Shown here: piece by piece, positions 18,361 to 27,577 of the stretch
Layout: each line of letters starts with the position of its first letter
Numbering within the stretch: position 1 is the first letter of the stretch
Source of the DNA: Rhizobium sp. CSW-27
Lineage (GTDB): Bacteria > Pseudomonadota > Alphaproteobacteria > Rhizobiales > Rhizobiaceae
Direction of reading: 5' to 3'
Assembly (NCBI RefSeq): GCF_018760785.1
Contig: NZ_JAHHZO010000001.1
Coordinates: 1-64,000, forward strand
DNA: 64,000 nucleotides
Made by a program: the position numbers and the translations under genes
The notes under the pieces: generated by a model
What the model saw: the letters and a program-made list of their open reading frames with translations, nothing else
The model's database searches: none
What the model was told of the DNA's origin: nothing

Positions 18361-18732
18361 TCAGGCATCACCAAGATAGGTCTTGATGGTCTCGATGAAC
18401 TTCGGCACGGAAATCGGCTTGGAGACATAGGCCTCGCATCCGCCCTGGCGAATGCGCTCCTCATCTCCCTTCATCGCGAAGGCGGTGACGGCAATGACCG
18501 GAATGACGTGCAGTTCGTCGTCTTCCTTCAGCCATTTCGTCACCTCCAGCCCGGAGACTTCCGGCAGCTGGATGTCCATCAGGATGAGGTCCGGCTTGTG
18601 CTTGCGGGCCAGATCCAGCGCCTCCATGCCATTGCGCGTCTGGATCGTTGCATAGCCCGAGGCCTCGATCAGGTCGCGGAAGAGCTTCATGTTAAGCTCG
18701 TTGTCTTCGACAATCATGACCCTCTTGGGCAT
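18361..18732 (-). CDS. divK: Single-domain response regulator DivK
   Basis: A 123-residue stand-alone receiver domain. [18 protein letters not shown] gives the acidic pocket, Asp53 in [10 protein letters not shown] is the phospho-acceptor, and Thr (VTAFAM) and Lys (VSKPISV) complete the switch. In alphaproteobacteria DivK-P acts through DivL and CckA to down-regulate CtrA and so controls cell-cycle progression and asymmetric division. The ATG at 18732 matches the family start; the longer frame to 18801 is not supported. It is transcribed with pleD and is divergent from the DUF3572 gene. Confidence 0.96.
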   Translation of the reverse strand: MPKRVMIVEDNELNMKLFRDLIEASGYATIQTRNGMEALDLARKHKPDLILMDIQLPEVSGLEVTKWLKEDDELHVIPVIAVTAFAMKGDEERIRQGGCEAYVSKPISVPKFIETIKTYLGDA

Positions 18733-18859
18733 AACATCATCCCCAAATCCTGCCTTGCAAGCATATCCTGCGAAGATAAGCTCGCCTGCGGCCGATTCCA
18801 TTCATTCGGTTCAGACAGTCTAAAGCCATTTGGTTGAAGAAAAGGTAATTTGTTGCAGC

Positions 18860-19168
18860 ATGCGGCGCGAGACAGGAAAAACATCATCGCTTCCCCCGGC
18901 GGAAGAAACGGCGACCGCCATTCTGCAATGGCTTGCGGAGGAGCCGGAGATGCTCGGCCGTTTTCTCGCGCTGTCGGGCGTGCGCGTGGACCAGTTGCGC
19001 GACGCAATCGGCGATCCCGGCTTTCTCGCCGGCATGATCGATTTCGTGATGGGACATGAACCGACCCTGATGGCCTTCTGTGCCGCGCGGGACTGGAAGC
19101 CGGAAGCAGTGGTCGCCGCCTGGCACCACTATTCGGGACCGGGCCTCGATTCGGGGGAATCCGGATGA
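18860..19168 (+). CDS. DUF3572 family protein
   Basis: A 102-residue soluble protein. The hallmark stretch runs from ATAILQWLAEEPEMLGRFLA through VRVDQLRDAIGDPGFLAG to FVMGHEPTLMAFC, which fits the DUF3572 family of alphaproteobacteria. Function unknown. The ATG at 18860 is used; a TTG start ten codons upstream is possible. Its last codons overlap the ATG of the following HAD gene (ATGA), so the two are probably co-translated. It is divergent from divK, a neighbourhood that is common in Rhizobiales. Confidence 0.8.
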   Translation: MRRETGKTSSLPPAEETATAILQWLAEEPEMLGRFLALSGVRVDQLRDAIGDPGFLAGMIDFVMGHEPTLMAFCAARDWKPEAVVAAWHHYSGPGLDSGESG

Positions 19169-19809
19169 GCGAGATTGTCGACCTTGCCCATGTGCGCCTT
19201 GGAGATCGGCCGCTTGCCGTCTGCGACGTCGACGACGTGGTGCTGGAGTTTCTGCGCCCCTTCGAACGTTTTCTCGACAGTCTCGGCCACCGGCTGGTGC
19301 CCCGCTCCTACCGGCTGCACGGCAACATCGTCTCCGCGCGCGACGACTCGCCGCTCGCGGACGCGCTGGTCAGCCAGCTGATTCTCGATTTCTTCGAGGC
19401 GCAGGAAAGCTGGCAGACGCCGTTCGGAGACGCTGTCACCACCCTCAAGCGGCTCGGCGAAACCGCCGACGTGGTGTTCCTCACCGCCATGCCGCCCCGT
19501 TACACGCTGATGCGCCGCCGGCTTCTCGACCGGCTTGACCTCACCTTTCCGCTGCTGGCCACCGAAAGCCCGAAGGGGCCGGTGGTCCGGCACATGCATG
19601 CCGACCGGCCGCTGCCGCTCGCCTTCATCGACGACATGGCCCACAATCATGTCTCGGTCGCCGAAAGCGTGCCGCAATGCCTGCTCGTCCACCTTATGCC
19701 TGAAAGCGACATGCACCGGCATGCCCCGAAACCCGGGCCACATGTGGTTCAGGCCCGCAACTGGCCCGAGGCGGAAGGCCATCTGCTGCGACATTTTTCC
19801 AGGCGCTGA
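19165..19809 (+). CDS. HAD superfamily hydrolase-like protein
   Basis: A 214-residue protein with the HAD catalytic signature: motif I DVDD with nucleophile Asp21 and acid/base Asp23, motif II Thr in VFLTAMPPR, motif III Lys in ESPKGP, and motif IV in FIDDMAHN. A helical cap lies between motifs I and II. It is probably a cytoplasmic phosphatase of unknown substrate. It overlaps the DUF3572 gene by 4 bp and precedes dinB by 120 bp, a gap that contains a LexA box, so dinB is transcribed independently. Confidence 0.75.
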   Translation: MSEIVDLAHVRLGDRPLAVCDVDDVVLEFLRPFERFLDSLGHRLVPRSYRLHGNIVSARDDSPLADALVSQLILDFFEAQESWQTPFGDAVTTLKRLGETADVVFLTAMPPRYTLMRRRLLDRLDLTFPLLATESPKGPVVRHMHADRPLPLAFIDDMAHNHVSVAESVPQCLLVHLMPESDMHRHAPKPGPHVVQARNWPEAEGHLLRHFSRR

Positions 19810-19909
19810 AGCGCGCCCTGCCCAGCGGCGGCCGCCAGCTGTCCACAACCTGCGCCGACGGTGAAGCACGGTGCTTGTCTGCGGCCGCCAAGGCGGCTAT
19901 GGTCGTGAT

Positions 19910-19924
19910 GTTCAATCTTTGTTC
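19910..19924 (+). promoter_or_regulatory. LexA (SOS) box of dinB
   Basis: GTTC at 19910-19913, AATCTTT, GTTC at 19921-19924 is a perfect match to the alphaproteobacterial LexA operator GTTC-N7-GTTC. It ends 5 bp before the dinB ATG, so bound LexA would block initiation or early elongation. Confidence 0.75.
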
Positions 19925-19929
19925 CGGAC

Positions 19930-21216
19930 ATGACGCAGCCTGCCGCCCTCGATCCCGGCTTTTGTCGTGACTGCCTGACCGGTCAACCGGAAGGCCGGCG
20001 GCGCTGTCGCGCCTGTGGCAGCCCGCGCCTTGTCTACCATCCGGAACTCTATGATCTCACCATCGCCCATATCGATTGTGATGCCTTCTATGCCTCGGTC
20101 GAGAAACGCGACAATCCGGAACTCGCCGACAGGCCGGTGATCATCGGTGGCGGCAAGCGGGGCGTTGTGTCGACCGCCTGTTATATCGCCCGCATCAGCG
20201 GCGTGCGCTCCGCCATGCCGATGTTCAAGGCGCTGGAAGCCTGTCCCGATGCGGTCGTCATTCCGCCCAACATGGAGAAATATGCGACGGTAGGCCGGCA
20301 GGTGCACACGCTCTTCCAGGAACTGACGCCACTGGTGCAGCCGCTCTCCATCGACGAGGCCTTTCTCGATCTCTCCGGGACCGAACGCCTGCACCACGAT
20401 CCGCCGGCGCGCATCCTTGCAAGGCTGGTGCGCCGCGTGGAAAGCGAAATCGGCATCACGCTCTCGGTCGGCCTGTCCTACTGCAAGTTCCTCGCCAAGG
20501 TGGCTTCCGACCTGCAGAAGCCGCGCGGCTTTTCGGTGATCGGCCGGGAGGAAGCGGTGACCTTCCTCGCGCCCCGCCCGGTCACCACCATCTGGGGCGT
20601 CGGCAAGGCCTTTGCCGCGACGCTGGAGGCGGACGGCATCCGCACCATCGGGCAGTTGCAGACAATGGCGGAAAGCGACCTGATGCGCCGCTATGGCACC
20701 ATGGGCCAGCGTCTGTTCCGGCTGGCGCGCGGCATCGATGATAGAAGCGTCCATCCCAACGAGCCTGCCAAGAGCGTTTCGGCCGAAACCACCTTCTTCG
20801 AGGACATTGCGCGCTACGAGGATCTGGTGCCGGTGCTGCGCCGGCTGTCGGAGAAGGTCTCCACCCGGCTGAAGAAGCAGCAGATCGCGGGGCAGACGGT
20901 GGTGCTGAAGCTGAAGACCGCCGATTTCCGCAGCCGCACCCGCAATCGGCGGCTGGAGGATCCAACCCAGCTTGCCGACCGCATTTTCCGCACCGGCCTC
21001 TCGCTTCTCGAGCGGGAAACCGATGGCACCAAATTCCGGCTGATCGGCATCGGCGTTTCCGATCTCACCGATCCGGACCGCGCCGACCCGCCCGATCTCG
21101 TCGACCGGCAGGCCGGTCGCCGGGCTGCCGCCGAGGCGGCCATGGACAAGCTGCGCGACAAGTTCGGCAAGACCTCCGTGGAAACCGGCTATACCTTCGG
21201 CGCGCGCAAGCCCTAG
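19930..21216 (+). CDS. dinB: DNA polymerase IV (DinB, Y family) with Cys4 N-terminal extension
   Basis: A 428-residue error-prone translesion polymerase. Palm motifs are clear: [13 protein letters not shown] (Asp49), [29 protein letters not shown] with the catalytic Asp/Glu pair, and [20 protein letters not shown]. The little-finger domain follows. Ahead of the polymerase is a 40-residue extension with CxxC at 12/15 and CxxC at 26/29, a small zinc-ribbon-like module absent from E. coli Pol IV. A canonical clamp-binding motif is not obvious at the C-terminus. A LexA box sits immediately upstream, so it is an SOS gene. Confidence 0.93.
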   Translation: MTQPAALDPGFCRDCLTGQPEGRRRCRACGSPRLVYHPELYDLTIAHIDCDAFYASVEKRDNPELADRPVIIGGGKRGVVSTACYIARISGVRSAMPMFKALEACPDAVVIPPNMEKYATVGRQVHTLFQELTPLVQPLSIDEAFLDLSGTERLHHDPPARILARLVRRVESEIGITLSVGLSYCKFLAKVASDLQKPRGFSVIGREEAVTFLAPRPVTTIWGVGKAFAATLEADGIRTIGQLQTMAESDLMRRYGTMGQRLFRLARGIDDRSVHPNEPAKSVSAETTFFEDIARYEDLVPVLRRLSEKVSTRLKKQQIAGQTVVLKLKTADFRSRTRNRRLEDPTQLADRIFRTGLSLLERETDGTKFRLIGIGVSDLTDPDRADPPDLVDRQAGRRAAAEAAMDKLRDKFGKTSVETGYTFGARKP

Positions 21217-21445
21217 CAGACCGCCTGCCGGACACCGGAGGGACGGAAGGGAGTGGCACGGCAATGGCCGGCGCGACGCATCGCGTTCTTCCTCCGGTCC
21301 GCCGCCCCCTCCCCGCGCCGCCGGGCATCATGCACCGCCTTTGCCTGTCCTGATACAGTTTCACGGGATGGCGGCGGCACAGGAAACCCTTCCTTAAGCA
21401 TGTGCCTCTAGCATGGTCCCTTCCCGATAATGTCGCTGCCGTGCC

Positions 21446-22711
21446 ATGCCCCCTCGCCTCGCTGCCCGTCTCCTGCTTCTTGCCACCGTTGCCATATCGT
21501 CCTCGGCTGCCGACGCCGCCGATCGGCACACGCTGCAGATCATCGTTTCCCGCCAGACCCAGTCGCTCGCCGTCTATGAGGATGGCGTGGTGGTGGCGAC
21601 CTCGCATGTCTCCACCGGCAAGGCTGGCCACGAGACCCCGACCGGCATCTTTTCGGTGCTGCAGAAGGCACGGCACCACAAGTCCAACATCTATTCCGAC
21701 GCTCCGATGCCCTGGATGCAGCGCCTGACCTGGTCCGGCATCGCGCTGCATGAATCAAGCAGCGTGCCCGCCTTTCCCGCCTCGCATGGCTGCGTGCGGC
21801 TGCCGGCGGAATTTGCCCGTTCACTCTACGGCATGACCGGGATCGGCACGCATGTGGTGATCTCGGACGCACCGGTGGCGCCTCGGCCCGTCCGGCATGC
21901 CACATTGTTCCAGCCGCTGCCGGCTGCACCACCGCAGCCGCAGCTTACCGATGCCCCCGAGCGCCACGCCGCGCTGCCGGCCGGCGACGATCCGGTGGAC
22001 GTGGCGCTGAACACGGCGCATGCGGACACCCTGCCTGCCGCCTCCCCAGACCGGGCCGCGCGTGCGGACGAGCCGCCGGTGCGCATCCTGATCACCCGGC
22101 GAACCGAGCGCGACGAGATCGCCGACATACAGGCCATGCTGAGCGAACTCGGCTTCGATGCCGGCACCGCCGATGGCATCATGGGGCCTGCCACCCGGCA
22201 GGCGCTGGCCGGCTACAAGCGCTGGAAGGGCCTGCCGGAGACGGGAGCGCAACTGGCACCGGCGCTTGTCTCCGCACTCCGGGCCTCCGCAGGACGCGAC
22301 AGGCCGCCGGCGGGCAAGCTGATCGTGCGGCAGAATTTTGCCGACGTGCTGTCGGAGCCGGTCGACTTCGACGCGCCGCAGGTGGCGCTCGGCACCCATT
22401 TTCTGAGCATCGTGCGGATCGAGCCGGCAAGCCGGGCGGCGGCATGGCAGGGTCTGTCGCTGCCGAACGATCTGTCACCGGAGGAACGCCAGCGCCTCGG
22501 CATCACGCAAGAGGCCCCGGACGGCCCGCAGGCGCTGCAGACCGTGCTTGACCGCCTTCATGTGCCGGCAGAACTGCAAGCGCGCATCGGCGCGTTGCTG
22601 ACCACCGGCGCCTCGCTGACGATCACCGATACCGGCACCGAGAAGGAAACGACTAAGGGCACCGACTTCATCACGCTGACCCATCGCGGCCACAGCGCGC
22701 TCGATCTCTGA
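21446..22711 (+). CDS. L,D-transpeptidase (YkuD) with peptidoglycan-binding domain
   Basis: A 421-residue exported protein. It has a signal peptide (basic start, LLLLATVAISSSA, then ADAAD), a YkuD catalytic domain at about 30-150 with the signature HESSSVPAFPASHGCVRL (nucleophile Cys116), a Pro/Ala-rich linker, a peptidoglycan-binding segment at about 215-255 (EIADIQAMLSELGFDAGTAD), and a C-terminal region of unknown type. It should form 3-3 cross-links in peptidoglycan or attach proteins to it in the periplasm. Monocistronic, convergent with dnaE. Confidence 0.88.
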   Translation: MPPRLAARLLLLATVAISSSAADAADRHTLQIIVSRQTQSLAVYEDGVVVATSHVSTGKAGHETPTGIFSVLQKARHHKSNIYSDAPMPWMQRLTWSGIALHESSSVPAFPASHGCVRLPAEFARSLYGMTGIGTHVVISDAPVAPRPVRHATLFQPLPAAPPQPQLTDAPERHAALPAGDDPVDVALNTAHADTLPAASPDRAARADEPPVRILITRRTERDEIADIQAMLSELGFDAGTADGIMGPATRQALAGYKRWKGLPETGAQLAPALVSALRASAGRDRPPAGKLIVRQNFADVLSEPVDFDAPQVALGTHFLSIVRIEPASRAAAWQGLSLPNDLSPEERQRLGITQEAPDGPQALQTVLDRLHVPAELQARIGALLTTGASLTITDTGTEKETTKGTDFITLTHRGHSALDL

Positions 22712-22749
22712 CCGCTGACGGATCAGCCCGCAAGCGCCCGCGCTTCGCC

Positions 22750-25700
22750 TCAGACCAGTTCCACGTCCAGAACGCCGGGCGCCGCGCGCAGGGCTGCGGC
22801 GATCTCCGGCGAAAGGCGGAATTTCTCCGTCAGCTCCACTTCGATCTCCCGCTTGCCGTCATCCTTGATGACGATGAAGGAGACGAGGCCGTCGCCACGG
22901 GCATTGAGATGCCGGGCGACCGTCTTCAGCGGACCGGAATCGCGCACATAGACGCGCAAGGCCTTCTGCATCTGCACCGACTTCTCCTCCAGCGACTGCA
23001 CCGTCTGGATGCGCAGGCCGATGCCTTCCGGCCGCTCGTCGGCCTGCACGGTGATCACCAGCGACTTGCCGGGTTCCAGCAGGTCGCGATACTGGTTGAG
23101 CGCCTCGGAGAACAGGATCGCCTCGAACTGGCCGGAAGCATCCGAGAAGGTAACGATGCCCATCTTGTTGCCGGTGCGGGTCTTGCGCTCCTGCTTCGAG
23201 GTGACCGTTCCCGCCAGACGCCCTGCCGAGGCGCCTGCCTTCACGGCGGCGGAAAACTCGGCAAAATTCTGAACGCGCATCTTGGCCAGCACATCCTTGT
23301 AGGTATCGAGCGGATGGGCCGACAGATAGAAGCCGAGCACCTGATATTCGCGCATCAGCTTTTCCGATGCGGTCCACGGATCGAAGGAGGGCAGGATCAG
23401 CTTTTCCGGACCCGCGGCGGAGGAGGAACCGAACATGTCGTGCTGGCCGCTCGTCTTGCCCTCGGCGGCGCGCTGCGCATAGCCGATGATGCGGTCGAGG
23501 CCGGTCACCAGTTCGGCGCGGTCCTTGCCAAAGCAATCGAAGGCGCCGGCATAGATCAGGCTTTCGAGCACGCGGCGGTTCACCTGCTTCGGATCGATGC
23601 GCAGGCAGAAATCCTCGATGCTGGCAAAGGGCGTGTCGCCGCGCACCGCCACGATGTGTTCCACGGCCGATTCGCCGACGCCCTTGATGGCGGCCAGCGA
23701 ATAGAAGATGCAGTTCTCGCCGGTCTCGAACTTGCGGAACGAGGTCTGGATCGACGGCGGCACCACCTTAATTCCGAGACGCGCCGCATCCTGGCGGAAA
23801 TCGTTCAGCTTCTCGGTATTGGCCATATCGTAGGTCATCGACGCGGCGAGGAACTCGACCGGGTAATGCGCCTTCATGTAGGCCGTCTGGTAGGAGACGA
23901 TGGCGTAGGCGGCGGCGTGGGACTTGTTGAAGCCGTAATTGGCGAATTTCGCCAGAAGGTCGAAGATCAGGTCGGCCTGCGGCTTGGACACGCCGTTCTT
24001 CATCGCACCATCCACGAAGCGGGCGCGCTGCTTGTCCATCTCCTCCTTGATCTTCTTGCCCATGGCGCGGCGCAGAAGGTCGGCTTCGCCGAGCGAATAG
24101 CCGGACAGGACCTGCGCGATCTGCATGACCTGTTCCTGGTAGACGATGACGCCCTGTGTTTCCTTCAGCAGGTAATCGATCTTCGGATGGATCGATTCGA
24201 TCTCTTCCTCGCCATGCTTGCGGGCATTGTAGACCGGGATGTTTTCCATGGGGCCCGGACGGTAGAGCGCCACCAGCGCGATGATGTCCTCGATGCAGTC
24301 CGGCTTCATGCCGAGCAGCGCCTTGCGCATGCCGACACTTTCCACCTGGAACACGCCGATGGTTTCGCCGCGCGACAGCATCTCGTAGGTCCTGGCGTCG
24401 TCCAGCGGGATTTTTGCGAGATCGACGTGGATGTTGCGCTTGGCGACGAAATCCACGGCGGTCTTGAGAACCGTCAGCGTCTTCAGGCCGAGGAAGTCGA
24501 ACTTCACCAGGCCGGCCTGTTCCACCCATTTCATGTTGAACTGGGTGACCGGCATGTCGGAGCGCGGATCGCGATACATCGGCACCAGCTTCGACAGCGG
24601 CCGGTCGCCGATCACGATACCGGCGGCATGCGTCGAGGCGTGACGATAGAGCCCCTCGATCTTCTGGGCGATATCGAGCAGGCGGGCGACGACCGGTTCC
24701 TTCTCCGCCTCCTCCTGCAGCTTCGGCTCTTCCTCGATCGCCTTGGAGAGGGGCGTGGGATTGGCCGGGTTGTTCGGCACCAGCTTGCAGATCTTGTCGA
24801 CCTGGCCATAGGGCATTTCCAGCACGCGGCCGACATCGCGCAGCGCCGCACGCGCCTGCAGCGAACCGAAGGTGATGATCTGCGCCACCTGCTCGCGGCC
24901 GTATTTCTGCTGCACGTAACGGATCACCTCTTCGCGGCGATCCTGGCAGAAGTCGATGTCGAAGTCGGGCATCGAGACGCGTTCCGGGTTGAGGAAGCGC
25001 TCGAACAGCAGCGAGAAGCGCAGCGGATCGACGTCGGTGATGGTGAGCGCATAGGCGACCAGCGAGCCGGCGCCCGAACCGCGGCCCGGCCCGACCGGGA
25101 TATCCTGCGTCTTCGCCCATTTGATGAAGTCCGAAACGATCAGGAAGTAGCCCGGGAACTTCATGCGCTCGATGACCGAAAGCTCGAAATCCAGCCGCTC
25201 GCGGTAATCCTGTTCCGTATAGCCCGCCGCCATGCCAAGCGCGGCCAGTCGACGCTCCAGACCTTCGACGGACTGGCGGCGCAATTCGTCCGCCTCGGCG
25301 CGCTCGGCCTCTTCCGCATCGGCGGTGGCGCCGGTGAAGCGCGGCAGGATCGGCTTGCGCGTCTTCAGGATGAAGGAGCAGCGCCTTGCGATCTCGACGG
25401 TGCTTTCCAGCGCCTCCGGCAGATCGGCGAACAGCTTTGCCATGTCCGCCCGGCTTTTCAGATAGTGATCCGGTGTCAGGCGAAACCGGCTGTCGTCGGA
25501 GACGATGGCATTGTGCGCCACCGCCATCAGCGCGTCATGCGCGTCATACTCGCCCTTCGAAGGGAAGAAGGCCTCGTTGGTGGCGACCAGCGGCAGATCG
25601 TGGCGATAGGCAAGCTCGATCAGCCGGCGCTCGTGGCGACGATCATAGCGACCATGCCGCTGCAGTTCGACATAGAGCCGGTCGCCGAACACCGCCTTCA

Positions 25701-26280
25701 GCCTGAGAAGACGCTGTTCCGCCTGGGCTGCATGGCCCTCCTTCAGCAGAGGATCGATCGGACCGGAGGAAAAGCCGGTGAGCGCGATGATGCCATCCGC
25801 ACCCTCCTCCTCCAGCCAGGACATGGCGATGTGCACCGCCTGATGGCTGCCTTCGCCACCGAGATAGGCGCGGCTGACCAGATCCACCAGCCGCTCGTAA
25901 CCCACCGCATTGGCGGCGAGCAAAACCAGCGCCGGCAGTTTGGCGAGACCGTTCTGGTTGCCGCGCTTCTCCTCGCCCTGGTCCTCCATGTCGATGGCCA
26001 TCTGGCAGCCGATGATCGGCTGGATGCCCTCGTCCATGGCCTTCTGGGAAAATTCCAGCGCGACGAACAGATTGTTGGTGTCGGTAATGGCTATGGCCGG
26101 CTGTCCGTCGGCGGCGGCCTTGCCGAGGATCTTCTTGAGCGGCAGCGCCCCTTCCAGCAGCGAATAGGCCGAATGCACCCTCAGGTGAACGAATTGCGGA
26201 TCTGCCGCCGCCTGATCGCCCGAAACCTTCGTGTCATTCACTTCTGCCATGTCGCCGCCATCCGATTCAGAGGCGGGCAT
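22750..26280 (-). CDS. dnaE: DNA polymerase III alpha subunit
   Basis: A 1176-residue replicative polymerase. It has an N-terminal PHP domain (FVHLRVHSAYSLLEGALPL), the polymerase core with the acidic motif MPDFDIDFCQ at 437-446 and the GPGRGSGAGSLV segment, the ANYGFNKSHAAAYA segment, an HhH region, and a C-terminal OB fold (LAGTVTSKQERKTR). Length and content match DnaE1, not the damage-induced DnaE2. An in-frame ATG ten codons in (26250) is an alternative start; 26280 has GAGG upstream. It lies 48 bp after a LexA-boxed 36-codon gene, so part of its transcription could respond to DNA damage. Confidence 0.95.
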   Translation of the reverse strand: MPASESDGGDMAEVNDTKVSGDQAAADPQFVHLRVHSAYSLLEGALPLKKILGKAAADGQPAIAITDTNNLFVALEFSQKAMDEGIQPIIGCQMAIDMEDQGEEKRGNQNGLAKLPALVLLAANAVGYERLVDLVSRAYLGGEGSHQAVHIAMSWLEEEGADGIIALTGFSSGPIDPLLKEGHAAQAEQRLLRLKAVFGDRLYVELQRHGRYDRRHERRLIELAYRHDLPLVATNEAFFPSKGEYDAHDALMAVAHNAIVSDDSRFRLTPDHYLKSRADMAKLFADLPEALESTVEIARRCSFILKTRKPILPRFTGATADAEEAERAEADELRRQSVEGLERRLAALGMAAGYTEQDYRERLDFELSVIERMKFPGYFLIVSDFIKWAKTQDIPVGPGRGSGAGSLVAYALTITDVDPLRFSLLFERFLNPERVSMPDFDIDFCQDRREEVIRYVQQKYGREQVAQIITFGSLQARAALRDVGRVLEMPYGQVDKICKLVPNNPANPTPLSKAIEEEPKLQEEAEKEPVVARLLDIAQKIEGLYRHASTHAAGIVIGDRPLSKLVPMYRDPRSDMPVTQFNMKWVEQAGLVKFDFLGLKTLTVLKTAVDFVAKRNIHVDLAKIPLDDARTYEMLSRGETIGVFQVESVGMRKALLGMKPDCIEDIIALVALYRPGPMENIPVYNARKHGEEEIESIHPKIDYLLKETQGVIVYQEQVMQIAQVLSGYSLGEADLLRRAMGKKIKEEMDKQRARFVDGAMKNGVSKPQADLIFDLLAKFANYGFNKSHAAAYAIVSYQTAYMKAHYPVEFLAASMTYDMANTEKLNDFRQDAARLGIKVVPPSIQTSFRKFETGENCIFYSLAAIKGVGESAVEHIVAVRGDTPFASIEDFCLRIDPKQVNRRVLESLIYAGAFDCFGKDRAELVTGLDRIIGYAQRAAEGKTSGQHDMFGSSSAAGPEKLILPSFDPWTASEKLMREYQVLGFYLSAHPLDTYKDVLAKMRVQNFAEFSAAVKAGASAGRLAGTVTSKQERKTRTGNKMGIVTFSDASGQFEAILFSEALNQYRDLLEPGKSLVITVQADERPEGIGLRIQTVQSLEEKSVQMQKALRVYVRDSGPLKTVARHLNARGDGLVSFIVIKDDGKREIEVELTEKFRLSPEIAAALRAAPGVLDVELV

Positions 26281-26328
26281 TGTCCGGCCTCGGACAGATG
26301 AAGTCCAGCCGAAGCTTTTCCCATCAAC

Positions 26329-26439
26329 TTAAAATGTGGGAACCCCGCCGGGGCCCATGGCCACGAGAAACACCCAGAGGCAGAGGAGAAAGGTCATCAT
26401 GGAGGCAAATGCAGCCACATCGCGGAGGAAATCAGTCAT
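26329..26439 (-). CDS. 36-residue SOS-controlled membrane peptide (SidA-like candidate)
   Basis: A complete 36-codon gene with a near-perfect AAGGAG Shine-Dalgarno 8 nt before the ATG at 26439. The peptide has a short charged N-terminus (MTDFLRDVAAF), a single hydrophobic segment of about 16 residues (MMTFLLCLWVFLVAM) and a short periplasmic-type tail (GPGGVPTF). The promoter region has two LexA boxes. This matches the kind of protein that Caulobacter SidA is: a 29-residue SOS-induced inner-membrane inhibitor of the divisome (FtsW/FtsN). Homology cannot be shown from so short a sequence; the assignment rests on size, topology, SOS control and position upstream of dnaE. Confidence 0.7.
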   Translation of the reverse strand: MTDFLRDVAAFASMMTFLLCLWVFLVAMGPGGVPTF

Positions 26440-26467
26440 CAGCGCTCTCCTTTTCCGTTATGTTTCT

Positions 26468-26496
26468 ATTTTGTTCCAAATATGTTCATGCGTCAA
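26468..26496 (-). promoter_or_regulatory. Promoter of the SOS peptide (and possibly dnaE)
   Basis: On the minus strand TTGACG (26496-26491) and CAAAAT (26473-26468) are 17 bp apart, a good sigma70 arrangement. One LexA box lies in the spacer, so repression by occlusion is expected. Confidence 0.6.
26473..26487. promoter_or_regulatory. LexA box 1 (between -35 and -10)
   Basis: GTTC at 26473-26476, CAAATAT, GTTC at 26484-26487 is a perfect GTTC-N7-GTTC operator. It lies between the -35 and -10 hexamers of the leftward promoter. Confidence 0.8.
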
Positions 26497-26502
26497 CAAA
26501 AA

Positions 26503-26517
26503 GAACGAAGGCGGAAC
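26503..26517. promoter_or_regulatory. LexA box 2 (upstream of -35, reverse orientation)
   Basis: GAAC at 26503-26506, GAAGGCG, GAAC at 26514-26517 is the same operator in the opposite orientation. It sits 15 bp beyond box 1, just upstream of the -35 hexamer. Two boxes suggest tight repression. Confidence 0.7.
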
Positions 26518-26664
26518 AAACTTGTTTAACCGGAGGTAAACCGCACCCGTTTTGCCCGCTTTCCACAGGCCTCCGCTCGTATCCGATGCGTGCCGATGCG
26601 CCGCGCGCAGCCGCGATCCCTCACGCGGCCGGTTTCGACCCGTGGTGTGACGCTGTGTCCGGCC

Positions 26665-26720
26665 GGGGCGCTGAAAGCTGCCTCGTGGGGTAGTCTATAG
26701 GTAGCACCTCTCAGCGCCCC
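26665..26720. repeat. Long imperfect hairpin
   Basis: GGGGCGCTGA at 26665-26674 pairs with TCAGCGCCCC at 26711-26720. Just inside, GCTGCC pairs with GGTAGC with one G-U. There is no U-tract. It could be an RNA structural element or a degenerate intergenic palindrome. Confidence 0.45.
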
Positions 26721-27213
26721 GTTCGGTTGTTTGTGCCCGCCGGTCGGTCCCTCTGTCTGAAAGGCCGGTGGTGCCGTTTGCCATCGCCGTTCCCGCATCT
26801 TCCCTTGCGGGACGGATGCGGGCGGACAACGGGCGATGCGGCCCCTGCCTGCCTTCCCCGTGTGTGCCACATAAGGCACGCCCGACGCGCAGCTGGGAGC
26901 GTTGAAGGACAGGGCGCAGACGTCCGACGCGCCTTCTCCTCCACCCGGTCGCCGGAGGGGGACCCTGTTGACGGACCCGGATCAGGCGGTTTTGCGTCTC
27001 ACCCGCCTGCCCCGAACCGGCCCCGCATCGCCGGCACGCCTGCCGGTGTATCCGCTGCGGGACGAGGGGATTGTAGGCATGGATTTCGGGGGTGGGGAAA
27101 TTGCGAGGGTGATTTTTTTGCCGGAGGCTTGGAGGCTTTGTGCGGAGACCTGTCGGAAGGCGTGTCCGGTCAATGGGTTAGGGAGCTGTCGTTGGACGTT
27201 CGCGGATGGGGCT

Positions 27214-27258
27214 ACCCCCTCTGTCCTGCCGGACATCTCACCCTCAAGGGGGGAGATC
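27214..27258 (+). repeat. RIME-like intergenic palindrome, copy A
   Basis: Begins CCCCCTCTGTCCTGCCGGAC and continues with a palindromic arm that ends in GGGGGGAGATC. The pattern resembles the Rhizobium intergenic mosaic elements. Copy B at 27350-27394 is the same sequence inverted. Confidence 0.6.
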
Positions 27259-27349
27259 GGCAGAGTGGTTGGCCGCTCGCAGGACAGAGAGCTCGGAGCG
27301 GTTTCTTCGATTGTGACGGTCATGGGGCGGGGAGGTGGCGCCGCGATGC

Positions 27350-27394
27350 GATCTCCCCACCTGTGGGGGGAGATGCCCGGCAGGGCAGAGGGGG
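27350..27394 (-). repeat. RIME-like intergenic palindrome, copy B
   Basis: Read on the minus strand it begins CCCCCTCTGCCCTGCCGGGC and ends GTGGGGAGATC. It matches copy A with a few changes. The A and B copies therefore face each other across about 90 bp. Confidence 0.6.
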
Positions 27395-27522
27395 CTGGCG
27401 GGCACAGTCGCTTACAACACGCGTCCCAAAGTCCAAAGATGTAACCGCCTGCTGCGCGCTGGGCACGTGCGAGATCGCTGTCGCCATCGGCGGAGGCGTC
27501 CGCTTTCGGTGCGTCGGCGCGC

Positions 27523-27560
27523 CATCTCCCCGGCCAATATATAGCGAGGGCAGAGGGGGC
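27523..27560 (-). repeat. RIME-like palindrome fragment, copy C
   Basis: Keeps the CCCCCTCTGCCCT end and the GGGGAGATG end on the minus strand but has an unrelated AT-rich centre (CTATATATTGG). It is a diverged or recombined copy of A and B. Confidence 0.45.
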
Positions 27561-27577
27561 TGGCGGGGGACGCACGG

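Noticed and set aside
22909-26301. An 1130-codon plus-strand frame opposite dnaE.
   Set aside because: Shadow of dnaE; it has no ribosome site and a composition typical of antisense high-GC frames.
26526-26540. TTAA-N7-TAAA near the SOS promoter as a CtrA site.
   Set aside because: One half-site is mismatched and the position relative to the promoter is not convincing; the LexA boxes explain the region better.
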